The notes beneath the pieces were generated by a model. That model did no database searches and had not been told where the DNA came from. It was given only the letters and a program-made list of their open reading frames with translations. From NCBI GenBank assembly GCA_035439505.1, contig DAORKJ010000027.1, forward strand, positions 1-41,113: a stretch of 41,113 nt of DNA, written 5' to 3'. The DNA comes from UBA7236 sp035439505. Lineage in GTDB: Bacteria; Bacteroidota; Bacteroidia; Chitinophagales; BACL12. Position 1 is the first letter of the stretch. Every line of letters starts with the position of its first letter. This document shows positions 7,856 through 15,470 of the stretch, one piece after another. Position numbers and translations under genes: made by a program.

Positions 7856-8275
7856 ATGAGCGCACAAGTTAATGATATAAAATATCCCGATATTCCGGTT
7901 TCGGAAGTAATCGATAATGATAAATTTACCATTTACCTGCGCAACGATTTAATAGTTTATGTGTTAATTAAACAAAACAATTTTTTTGATGTGCCCGATG
8001 TAACCGAAGTGCTTGAAGGTATTAAAAAGGTTAGCAAAGGCAATATATTTCCACTTATAGCCGTGTACGAAACGAATATTGGCTTTAGTAAAAATGCCAA
8101 AGACATCGTAGCCAAACACCATTTAACCACCGCTGATGCATTAGTTACCCTCGACAACTGGCCAATCAGGGTTTTGGCAAATTTTTATTTGAAAGTAAAT
8201 AAGCCCATACGTCCCACTCGAATTTTCGGTGAAGAAACCACTGCAATCGAATGGCTGAAACTTTATCGAGAGTAG
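7856..8275 (+). CDS. small cytoplasmic STAS/SpoIIAA-like protein
   Basis: This is a 139-residue protein without a signal peptide or membrane helix. The pattern is a short strand region (FTIYLRNDLIVYVLI), a helix (VPDVTEVLEGIKKVS), a strand with NIFPLIAVYETN, then DALVTLDNWPIRVLANFYLK and RPTRIFGEETTAIEWLKLY. This resembles the STAS/SEC14-like fold of small Bacteroidota proteins in which the end of the chain reads P-x-R-I-F-x-x-x-x-x-A-x-x-W-L. Its role is unknown; such folds often act as regulatory or lipid/nucleotide-binding modules. It stands alone between a terminator and the fibre operon. The assignment rests on pattern memory, so it is moderate for the fold and weak for function. Confidence 0.6.
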   Translation: MSAQVNDIKYPDIPVSEVIDNDKFTIYLRNDLIVYVLIKQNNFFDVPDVTEVLEGIKKVSKGNIFPLIAVYETNIGFSKNAKDIVAKHHLTTADALVTLDNWPIRVLANFYLKVNKPIRPTRIFGEETTAIEWLKLYRE

Positions 8276-8390
8276 GGATTCAGCATTTTCTTCACCTGCC
8301 GGTAGCTGCTACAATTGCTAAAAAGTCTACTGTTTTTCACCTTTTTTTCACTATATTATTGTAGCTGATTTACTACCAAAACAGCTCTTT

Positions 8391-10889
8391 ATGAAAAAAT
8401 GTATTGCTGCACTAATAGCTATAATGCTATCTGTAGCTGGTTTTAGCCAAAATGTTTCCATCAATAATGATGGGTCAACAGCCGACAACTCGGCAATGCT
8501 GGACATAAAATCTACTTCCAAAGGCATATTAGTGCCACGCCTTACTGCCGCACAAAAACTAGGCATAGCTACTCCTGCCACCGGCTTATTGATTTACCAG
8601 ACCGATGGAACAACCGGGTTTTGGTATTATGATGGCAGTAATTGGGTCAATCTAAGTAGCAGTAATAACGGTTGGGGAACAACCGGCAACGCAGGCACAA
8701 CTGCAGGCACCAACTTTATCGGAACCACCGATGGGGCAGCCTTTATGGGAAAGGTAAATGATACCCAGGCTTTTTATCTCGAAAACGGAACTAATGCTTC
8801 ATATGGTTTAGAAGCCGGTATAGCCACAACAACAGGAACTGAAAATATGTTTGTCGGATATCATTCAGGAATGGCAAATAATACAGGTTCCTGGAATACT
8901 GCTATAGGTGCAAATTCTTTTATCAGTAATACAAGTGGTTCAGCAAATACTGCCATCGGTAATTATGCATTGTATCTCAATTCAACCGGATTTGGAAATG
9001 TAGCAGTTGGAGAGTCAGCATTATATAGCTCCACCGGTTCATTTAATACTTCAGTAGGATGTTATTCTTTAATTTCAAACACAACAGGTACAAACAATGT
9101 AGCTGTGGGATATGCTGCCGGAAATTTTAATTCCACAGGTAACTCCAATACATTTATTGGACATAGCGCGGGCAATATGAATACGACCGGATATTTAAAT
9201 ACATTTATTGGAAAACAAAGTGGTTATTCCAATACAACTTCATTTTCAAATACTTTTGTAGGAGAGCAAAGCGGATATTCCAACACTACCGGATATTCAA
9301 ATGTTATTATCGGGCAGGATGCGGGTTATTATAATACCACCGGTGTAGAAAACACTTTTGTAGGTACCGATGCAGGTGAACAAAATACCACGGCAAGTGC
9401 GAATACTTTTGTTGGAACTAATTCAGGATTATTCAATACAACTGGTTATCAAAATACATTTGTTGGTCAGGAAGCAGGCCGTGCAAATACTACCGGATAT
9501 TGGAATACTTTTATTGGAGAAGATGCCGGTTATGCCAATACCACCGGATTATTTAATACGTTCTTAGGTGTTAACAGTGGCCAGGCTACAACTAGTGGTA
9601 ATAAAAATAATTTTATTGGTGTAGGAGCTGGCCATGACAATACTACAGGTAGCAATAATATTATTATAGGAACAGATGCCGGATTATCAAGTACCACTGC
9701 AAATAATAATGTTTTTATTGGTTTGGAATCAGGTTACGCCAACACAATAGGATACGACAACGCGTATGTTGGAACACAAACCGGCAGATCAAATACAACC
9801 GGATATTACAATAGTGCGTTTGGTTCATATGTATTATATGCCAACACAACAGGTAATAACAATTCAGCATTCGGATTAAACGCAATGCGATATAATTCCA
9901 CCGGTTCAAACAATACTGCAGTAGGAATGTCAGCAATGTCTGCAAATACATCCGGAGTTAATAATACTGCATTAGGACTTGAGGCACTTTATACAAATAC
10001 TTCCGGGAACTATAATTTGGCAGTTGGGTATCAAAGTTTACGTTCAAGTACAACTGCAAGTTCTAATTCTGCAGTTGGCACATTTGCATTGTATGCATGC
10101 ACTACCGGAGCCAACAATGTTGCTGTAGGATATAATGCAGCGCGTGAAACAACCACCGGTATAAATAACACTGCGGTTGGTGTACAAGCTTTGAACAGTA
10201 ACACAACCGGGTCATATAATACAGTTATGGGTAGAGATGCATTAGCTGCCAATTTAACAGGAGCAAACAATACAGCAGTAGGTTACGGTTCCGGTGGGTT
10301 TAATGACGCAAACACAAATTGTACATTTCTTGGATACGATGCTGACCAGGCTGTTACAACAAATTTCGATAACTCAACAGCAGTGGGTAATGGTTCTCGA
10401 ATTACTGCAAGTAATCAGGTAAGAATTGGCAATGCCAGCGTAACAAGTATTGGTGGTTATGCGGCATGGACAAATATTTCTGATGGAAGAATAAAAACAG
10501 ATGTGAAACAAAATGTTCCGGGTTTAGATTTTATTATGCAACTTAAACCGGTAACGTATCATTTAAACATAGCAGCAATTAATAATCAACTAATGATTGA
10601 TGATACATTAATTAATCAACATGCTGTTGCAGAAAAATCAGCAATCCAATACACCGGTTTTATTGCTCAGGAAGTTGAAGCAGCTGCTAATGCAATCAAC
10701 TACAATTTTAGTGGTGTAGATAAACCACAAGATGAAAGTGGATTATATGGATTGAGATATGCAGAGTTTGTTGTTCCTATAGTTCAGGCGTTGCAGGAGC
10801 AACAACAAATTATCGAAAAACAACAAACTCAAATTGATACCTTGATTAATGAATTGGCATTAATAAAAGCAAGTTTACCAACTAAATAA
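8391..10889 (+). CDS. secreted tail-fibre-like repeat protein with C-terminal S74 intramolecular chaperone
   Basis: This is an 832-residue protein. Residues 1-20 are a signal peptide (MKKCIAALIAIMLSVAGFSQ). Residues 21-90 form the fibre-type N-terminal module common in Bacteroidota (SAMLDIKSTSKGILVPRLTA, GLLIYQTDG, FWYYDGSNW). Residues ~146-637 are about 29 units of a 17-residue repeat of the form N-T-T-G-x-x-N-T-x-x-G-x-x-A-G-x-x, resembling YadA-head beta-roll repeats, which are trimeric. Residues ~690-832 are a peptidase S74 chaperone domain, with SDGRIKTDV, LKPVTYHL, FIAQEVEAAA, LRYAEFVVPIVQAL and a final coiled coil. In this family the Ser-Lys pair (here S697 and K702) cleaves just before the Ser once the trimer has folded. 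There is no T9SS domain and no membrane anchor, so how it is held or released is unclear. The downstream T9SS gene begins 20 nt later. Confidence 0.85.
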   Translation: MKKCIAALIAIMLSVAGFSQNVSINNDGSTADNSAMLDIKSTSKGILVPRLTAAQKLGIATPATGLLIYQTDGTTGFWYYDGSNWVNLSSSNNGWGTTGNAGTTAGTNFIGTTDGAAFMGKVNDTQAFYLENGTNASYGLEAGIATTTGTENMFVGYHSGMANNTGSWNTAIGANSFISNTSGSANTAIGNYALYLNSTGFGNVAVGESALYSSTGSFNTSVGCYSLISNTTGTNNVAVGYAAGNFNSTGNSNTFIGHSAGNMNTTGYLNTFIGKQSGYSNTTSFSNTFVGEQSGYSNTTGYSNVIIGQDAGYYNTTGVENTFVGTDAGEQNTTASANTFVGTNSGLFNTTGYQNTFVGQEAGRANTTGYWNTFIGEDAGYANTTGLFNTFLGVNSGQATTSGNKNNFIGVGAGHDNTTGSNNIIIGTDAGLSSTTANNNVFIGLESGYANTIGYDNAYVGTQTGRSNTTGYYNSAFGSYVLYANTTGNNNSAFGLNAMRYNSTGSNNTAVGMSAMSANTSGVNNTALGLEALYTNTSGNYNLAVGYQSLRSSTTASSNSAVGTFALYACTTGANNVAVGYNAARETTTGINNTAVGVQALNSNTTGSYNTVMGRDALAANLTGANNTAVGYGSGGFNDANTNCTFLGYDADQAVTTNFDNSTAVGNGSRITASNQVRIGNASVTSIGGYAAWTNISDGRIKTDVKQNVPGLDFIMQLKPVTYHLNIAAINNQLMIDDTLINQHAVAEKSAIQYTGFIAQEVEAAANAINYNFSGVDKPQDESGLYGLRYAEFVVPIVQALQEQQQIIEKQQTQIDTLINELALIKASLPTK
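8826..10301 (+). repeat. tandem 51-bp (17-residue) coding repeats, about 29 units
   Basis: Within the fibre protein the frame repeats every 51 bp. Conserved positions are Asn/Thr-Thr-Gly at the start, Asn at position 7 and Gly at position 11. Unit 5 is one residue short (STGSFNTSVGCYSLIS). Two sub-types are visible: an NTFVG-x-x-AG type in the first half and an NTAVG-x-x-AL type at both ends. The DNA copies have diverged, so this is old duplication rather than recent slippage. Confidence 0.85.
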
Positions 10890-10909
10890 TTTTAATAAAA
10901 TTACCAATT

Positions 10910-12163
10910 ATGAAAAATTTTATTTGGGGATTTGGTTTATTGTGTTGCAATTTCACCTATGCGCAATCCAGAATAGTCATTAATAATGATGCGAGTATTG
11001 TAATGAGTAATGGTGTCAATATTGTTGTGGATAATGCAAACACCAATGCTATTGTAACAAGCGGAACAGGAGGCAACATTATCAGTGAAGCAGAAACAAA
11101 TATTGTTAAATGGAATATTGGCACCTCTACCGGAAATTATATCGTGCCGTTTACTGCATTTTCGGGAAATAAAATTCCTGTTTCATTAAACATTAGCACT
11201 GCAGGAAGTGGAAGTGGTTCCATTTTATTTTCCACATATAATGGTATTTCATGGAATAACGACACCTACAAACCCAGCGGAGTTACCAATATGACCAATA
11301 TGGCAGCGGTCAATAATTCGAGTGATGTAATTGACCGATTTTGGATGATTGAAGCTCAAGGATATAGTACAAAACCCGCAGGCGATTTACAACTTACCTA
11401 TATTGACGCAGAGCATACTGCAATTGGTAATACCATTACCGAAACAGATTTAAAAGCTGAACGTTATGAAGGAGTTTCCGATAATTGGGAAACATTTCCG
11501 GTTGCTGGAATAGTTGACATTGCAAATAATAATGTTTCAGGAATATATTTTAGCAACAGCGATTTTATGCGGGTATGGACATTATTGGACCAAACAACAC
11601 ATACATTGCCTTTAACATTATTGAATTTTGATATTATTTGTGAAGAAGTATCTACCATTTTAACATGGTCAACAGCCCAAGAACAAAATACCAGTCGTTT
11701 TATCATTTCCTCCAGTTTAGATGGCATAAATTTCAACCCTATTGCAACAATACCCGCTATAGGAAATAGTTCAACAACACAACACTATCAATTTATTGCA
11801 GATGGTTCAAGTGGCAATTATTATCAGCTCACACTGGAAAATGAAGATTTATCACAAACAGATTTAGGCATTGTTTACAGCACTTGTGAAAATGCACCTG
11901 CGGGGATGGCATTTGCCTTTGCATCAGGATTAAAAAGTATTACGTTACAAACAACTAACTTACCGGAAGGTGATTATGCCATTCAAATATATGATTTACA
12001 AGGTCATTTATTATTTATGGAAAATCTGTTTATTACCAATAATTTCAATAGTTATCTCCTAACAAATGAATACTTGTCGGCGGGAATGTACATATTGAAA
12101 TTATTTAATCGCAACATATCAAATAATTTCTCATATACACAACAAATTCAATTTTTAAGATAG
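10910..12163 (+). CDS. secreted protein with T9SS-type C-terminus, partner gene of the fibre protein
   Basis: This is a 417-residue protein with a signal peptide (MKNFIWGFGLLCCNFTYAQ). The first half is Asn-rich beta sequence (IVINNDASIVMSNGVNIVVD). At about residues 235-310 is the LPLTLLNFDIICEEVSTILT / WSTAQEQNTSRFIISSSLDG module, which in Bacteroidota commonly precedes the sorting domain. The last ~80 residues look like a divergent type A T9SS domain (LPEGDYAIQIYDLQGHLLF, EYLSAGMYILKLFNR), without the usual YPNP motif at its start. It lies 20 nt after the fibre gene and is almost certainly co-transcribed. Function is unknown. It could help display the fibre, but that is inference from position only. 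Confidence 0.75.
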   Translation: MKNFIWGFGLLCCNFTYAQSRIVINNDASIVMSNGVNIVVDNANTNAIVTSGTGGNIISEAETNIVKWNIGTSTGNYIVPFTAFSGNKIPVSLNISTAGSGSGSILFSTYNGISWNNDTYKPSGVTNMTNMAAVNNSSDVIDRFWMIEAQGYSTKPAGDLQLTYIDAEHTAIGNTITETDLKAERYEGVSDNWETFPVAGIVDIANNNVSGIYFSNSDFMRVWTLLDQTTHTLPLTLLNFDIICEEVSTILTWSTAQEQNTSRFIISSSLDGINFNPIATIPAIGNSSTTQHYQFIADGSSGNYYQLTLENEDLSQTDLGIVYSTCENAPAGMAFAFASGLKSITLQTTNLPEGDYAIQIYDLQGHLLFMENLFITNNFNSYLLTNEYLSAGMYILKLFNRNISNNFSYTQQIQFLR

Positions 12164-12172
12164 ATACCAAAT

Positions 12173-12204
12173 AAAAAAAGGGCCGACTTTTACATCGACC
12201 CTTT
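12173..12204 (-). terminator. rho-independent terminator for the minus-strand MopE/Ig-like gene
   Basis: Arms 12177-12186 and 12195-12204 pair over 10 bp. One pair is G-U on the minus strand but C-A on the plus strand, and the T-run (12173-12179 read in complement) follows on the minus side, so it serves the gene ending at 12227. It may weakly stop the convergent plus transcript ending at 12163. Confidence 0.8.
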
Positions 12205-12226
12205 GATCCTTATTGTTGAGCTACTA

Positions 12227-13678
12227 TTACTTAACAACTGTAAAGCGAGAAGTGAATTGATTTTCACCTGTAATTAATCTCGCAGTATAGATACCGTTTG
12301 TTAATGCTTCAATATTGATTGAAGTATTAAATAAACCATCTACAATTTCAACAGGCATATTAATAACTTCCTGTCCGTTTAAACTTACAATAGATAACAC
12401 TGCATCAGCTGTAGTGTTTCCTGTTTGAATATTAAATGAAATTGTTGTGTTAGCCGGATTTGGATATGCCGTCATATTATTGATTGCATTTACATTACCA
12501 ACACGGCAAGTTGTGATTACAATTTCTTCAGTATTTCTGGTGCAACCTAAAACTGTGGTTACTTCGCAATAGTATGTTCCAGGAACGAGTGCTAACATTT
12601 TGTAGTTAGTTTCATCCATAATCGGAGAACCATCGCGGTACCATTGCCAGTTATATAATTCATCGTAACTAGCTTTGATTAATAATGAATCATCAACACA
12701 AAGATCTAAACCATCTGGATAATAGATATTAGCAAAAGGTGATTCAGAAGAAGCAATAGCCTGAACAGCAGAAATAGCCGTGCAAAGACCTTGAGTTGCT
12801 TCAACCTGATAATAACCAGGATTTTCAATTATAATACTTTCGGTAGTAACCGGAATTGGGCTGCCATTTTTATACCACTGATAAGAATCATAACCAGGAG
12901 TTGCAAAAAGTTCAACAGTTTCTTCATTGTTACATAAGTAGATTTCACCAGTTGGTGTAATTGAAACAGCTACTTCATCAGATTCGCCGTTACAATCTTC
13001 ATCTATTGCATTACAAATTTCTTCAGCACCAGGGTGAATATCAGGATTTGTTTCATCGCAATCGATAGCTTCACCGTAGCCATCACCATCAGCATCTATC
13101 ATATCTAATGCGCCATAAACTTTAAGTTGGCTGATATTAAAACGACCAGTTTCTGAAACAGCGCCGAATGCATAAACACGGATATAAAATTTATCGGTTG
13201 CTGTAAAGTCAGGCATATCCCATTCATAATAAAGGGTAATATCACCACAATCAGAAATAGGAGGCGTTGCATCAACACCTGCATCAACCCAAGTAACACC
13301 TAAGTCGGTGCTATATGCTAAACGAACATAAGTAGGACCTGTTTCAGTAATTCGCATTTCAATACCAACTTTGCCAACAACTGCATCAACACCGGCTCCG
13401 GGTATTAATGTAGCTACAACGCTTGGTAGGTTATCGGCCCAAATTTCCGATGTGCTAAAGCCTTTAGAGGTAAAACCAATAGGGCATATAATACCAGCGC
13501 CTGTGCCGGATGCCCCTTTCACTCTTCTGAGTTTGTCAGCAGAAAGGTTTGGGTCTACATAATTAGCATCACCATTTACGTTTGTGGTGTATTCGTAAAG
13601 GGTAATTTGTGCATTTACCTTTGAGGTAAAAAACGCAGCCAACATGATTGACAGCGTTAATAAGGAGAACTTTTTCAT
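12227..13678 (-). CDS. secreted protein with one MopE metal-binding motif, Ig-like domains and T9SS sorting domain
   Basis: This is a 483-residue protein with a signal peptide (MKKFSLLTLSIMLAAFFTSK, ending VNAQ). Residues ~25-190 are a beta-sandwich module of unknown type with TEIWADNL-like and YVRLAYSTDLGVTWVDAG stretches. Residues ~193-235 are a MopE putative metal-binding motif (DADGDGYGEAIDCDE, then EEICNAIDEDCNG), a Ca-binding-like Asp-rich loop with paired cysteines. Two Ig-like repeats follow (YQWYKNGSPI and WQWYRDGSPI). The C-terminal ~80 residues are a type A T9SS domain (MTAYPNPANTTISFNI, LTNGIYTARLITGE, FTVVK). The protein is probably surface-attached or released. It has its own terminator at 12173-12204. 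The substrate or ligand is not visible. Confidence 0.8.
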   Translation of the reverse strand: MKKFSLLTLSIMLAAFFTSKVNAQITLYEYTTNVNGDANYVDPNLSADKLRRVKGASGTGAGIICPIGFTSKGFSTSEIWADNLPSVVATLIPGAGVDAVVGKVGIEMRITETGPTYVRLAYSTDLGVTWVDAGVDATPPISDCGDITLYYEWDMPDFTATDKFYIRVYAFGAVSETGRFNISQLKVYGALDMIDADGDGYGEAIDCDETNPDIHPGAEEICNAIDEDCNGESDEVAVSITPTGEIYLCNNEETVELFATPGYDSYQWYKNGSPIPVTTESIIIENPGYYQVEATQGLCTAISAVQAIASSESPFANIYYPDGLDLCVDDSLLIKASYDELYNWQWYRDGSPIMDETNYKMLALVPGTYYCEVTTVLGCTRNTEEIVITTCRVGNVNAINNMTAYPNPANTTISFNIQTGNTTADAVLSIVSLNGQEVINMPVEIVDGLFNTSINIEALTNGIYTARLITGENQFTSRFTVVK

Positions 13679-13793
13679 AATTTTAATAAGTGTTAGATTT
13701 AGACTAATTAGTTGTTTGATAAATTGTGTTTAATATATGAGACAAGTTACCCTGCCAATGTTGTAAAGGATACCCAATAAATATTTTTAATAC

Positions 13794-14912
13794 TTAATGA
13801 ATTACCTGAAAAGGCACTGAGTAAGCTGTTGATTTGTTTTTTAAGGATGCAAAGTAAAATCCTTCGGCTAGACTGCTTAAGTCGATAGTATAATTATCGG
13901 CGCCGGTAGCATCGATACTTTTTACTGTTCTGCCATATGTATCAACAATAATGATTGATTCGAAGGCAAAAGCTGTATTCGTATTGTTAATTACTATCTG
14001 AGATGAAGCAGGATTTGGAAATAATTGTATGTCGCTAGCACTTATTTCAGTTCCGGAAACAACAATTACTTTAGAAAAGGCAGATGAATTGTCGGCATCC
14101 ACTACAAGTAATCGGTAATAAGTTTCACCATAACAGGCTTCATCAACAAATGTATAAAGGTTGGCTTCTGTTGAATTACCAATTGCATTTACTTTTCCTA
14201 TAGTTTCAAATGTTCTTCCGCCATCTGTACTTTTCTGGATACCAAAATGACTAACGTTTTGTTCAGTAAGTGTTTCCCAATTGATAACAGCGGTAGCATT
14301 AAATTGTAATACACCACTAAAATCACCAATTTCAACAGGCAATAAGGAGGTAATAATTTTCACATTATCCATCCAGGTGGTTTCAAATTTATCGCTAGAG
14401 TAGTCCCCACGTATTTTAATTACATGAATATTAGTCAGGTAATCCATAAAATCTGTGTAACTAACTGCCCCACCGGCAAGATTAGTATATTTCCAACCTG
14501 CTTCAATTAAAGGCACATTATAGGTAGTCCAACTTAGAATATCTGGATTCGATGGAGTGTTATACACGATTTTAGTCCCATCGCTTTTTTCAATCATGAT
14601 ATCTTCAACATTGGTTTGATCGGTACTTGAATTCTGTTTTTGATCAAACGTCAGGTATCCGCCGTAAAAGCCGGATAAATCGATATTGAAAATAGCAGGA
14701 CTATTGAAATACCAAGTTCCGTTGGCATCATCAGTGCCTTTGGCGGCACCGCCGGGTGCGCCCGCTATAGAACCCCAACTAATATTAGGGTCATTTGCGC
14801 ATTCGCATAAAGCAGTCCAACCTTCAAGGTCGCTTGTGAAATACGACGCAGGTTGTGCAAAGCCAGATACCGCTACCAGTGTGCATAACAGGGGTCCAAA
14901 AAATTGTTTCAT
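13794..14912 (-). CDS. secreted laminin-B-like protein with T9SS sorting domain
   Basis: This is a 372-residue protein. The signal peptide is MKQFFGPLLCTLVAVSGFAQ. Residues ~21-180 resemble a laminin B/domain IV beta-sandwich (DLEGWTALCE, WYFNSPAIFNIDLSGFYGGY, LTFDQKQNSS, TTWMDNVKI), which in bacteria is a likely carbohydrate- or surface-binding module. Residues ~185-275 are the LPVEIGDFSGVLQ / WETLTEQNVSHFGIQKSTDG module that often precedes a sorting domain. The last ~75 residues are a type A T9SS domain (IQLFPNPASSQIVI, LAEGFYFASLKN). The frame is open to 14951, but the signal peptide starts at 14912 and the promoter at 14949-14980 sits just upstream, which fixes the start. Confidence 0.78.
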   Translation of the reverse strand: MKQFFGPLLCTLVAVSGFAQPASYFTSDLEGWTALCECANDPNISWGSIAGAPGGAAKGTDDANGTWYFNSPAIFNIDLSGFYGGYLTFDQKQNSSTDQTNVEDIMIEKSDGTKIVYNTPSNPDILSWTTYNVPLIEAGWKYTNLAGGAVSYTDFMDYLTNIHVIKIRGDYSSDKFETTWMDNVKIITSLLPVEIGDFSGVLQFNATAVINWETLTEQNVSHFGIQKSTDGGRTFETIGKVNAIGNSTEANLYTFVDEACYGETYYRLLVVDADNSSAFSKVIVVSGTEISASDIQLFPNPASSQIVINNTNTAFAFESIIIVDTYGRTVKSIDATGADNYTIDLSSLAEGFYFASLKNKSTAYSVPFQVIH

Positions 14913-14948
14913 AATGTGTGTGTTTGTGACTTTGGTAAAATCAGCTGT

Positions 14949-14980
14949 CAAAAATAAGTATTCCCATGTTGAAAATCAAA
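14949..14980 (-). promoter_or_regulatory. promoter of the laminin-B-like gene
   Basis: On the minus strand: TTTG (14977-14980), 20 bp, TATTTTTG (14949-14956), a complete match to the Bacteroidota consensus. It implies a leader of about 32 nt before ATG 14912 and argues against the longer open frame. Confidence 0.7.
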
Positions 14981-15470
14981 GTACAGTTGAAAAAAAATTC
15001 TCAAATGATAACAAATTAACGGTTTTCCGTGAATCGTGAAACAGTTACAAACCCGCATATTATGCAAAAAATATAGGAATTTAGGCTAATTGTTAAAAAA
15101 AAAGCAACAACAAAGGCTAAGTACTTCAAGTACCTGTAAATAGCGTAAATTCATGTTAAAAAAAGATTAACAAATATCAATTTTTTGTGATAGGCTATTT
15201 TCGCTCCAAAGTTAGCAGTTCTTACTTTGGTGTATACTTTAATATACGATTTTTTTTGTTAAAAATGACCAGTCAATGCCATTAAAAGGTTCCAAATTGT
15301 AATTTCATAACCTGGTAACATGACTAATACATTGTACAACATAAGTTAACTAACCCAAAATGGCTTTAGTAAATAGAAGATGAATAAAGCTGTAAAATAA
15401 TTGAGAGGACAATAACTATGCTGCATTAAATAGTTAATGTATTTTGATTGCGGTAAAACAATTATTGCAT
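14981..15470. other. gene-free AT-rich stretch
   Basis: No coding frame is convincing on either strand. The stretch holds an inverted repeat CCAAAGT (15206-15212) / ACTTTGG (15224-15230) with an 11-nt spacer, and a small palindrome GTACTTCAAGTAC (15121-15133). No terminator with a T-tract is visible after the PKD gene. Confidence 0.6.

Noticed and set aside
10031..10270. Minus-strand open frame opposite the fibre repeats
   Set aside because: It is repetitive only because it mirrors the repeats; no independent evidence.
8826..10301. CRISPR array or recent satellite
   Set aside because: The 51-bp periodicity is a coding repeat with diverged DNA copies inside one long frame; there are no identical repeats with unique spacers.
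8391..10889. Trimeric autotransporter (YadA family)
   Set aside because: The repeats look like YadA heads, but there is no C-terminal YadA membrane anchor; the C-terminus is an S74 chaperone domain with a coiled coil.
8391..12163. Prophage or contractile injection system
   Set aside because: The fibre protein has a Sec signal peptide, and no baseplate, sheath, capsid, integrase or lysis genes are nearby.
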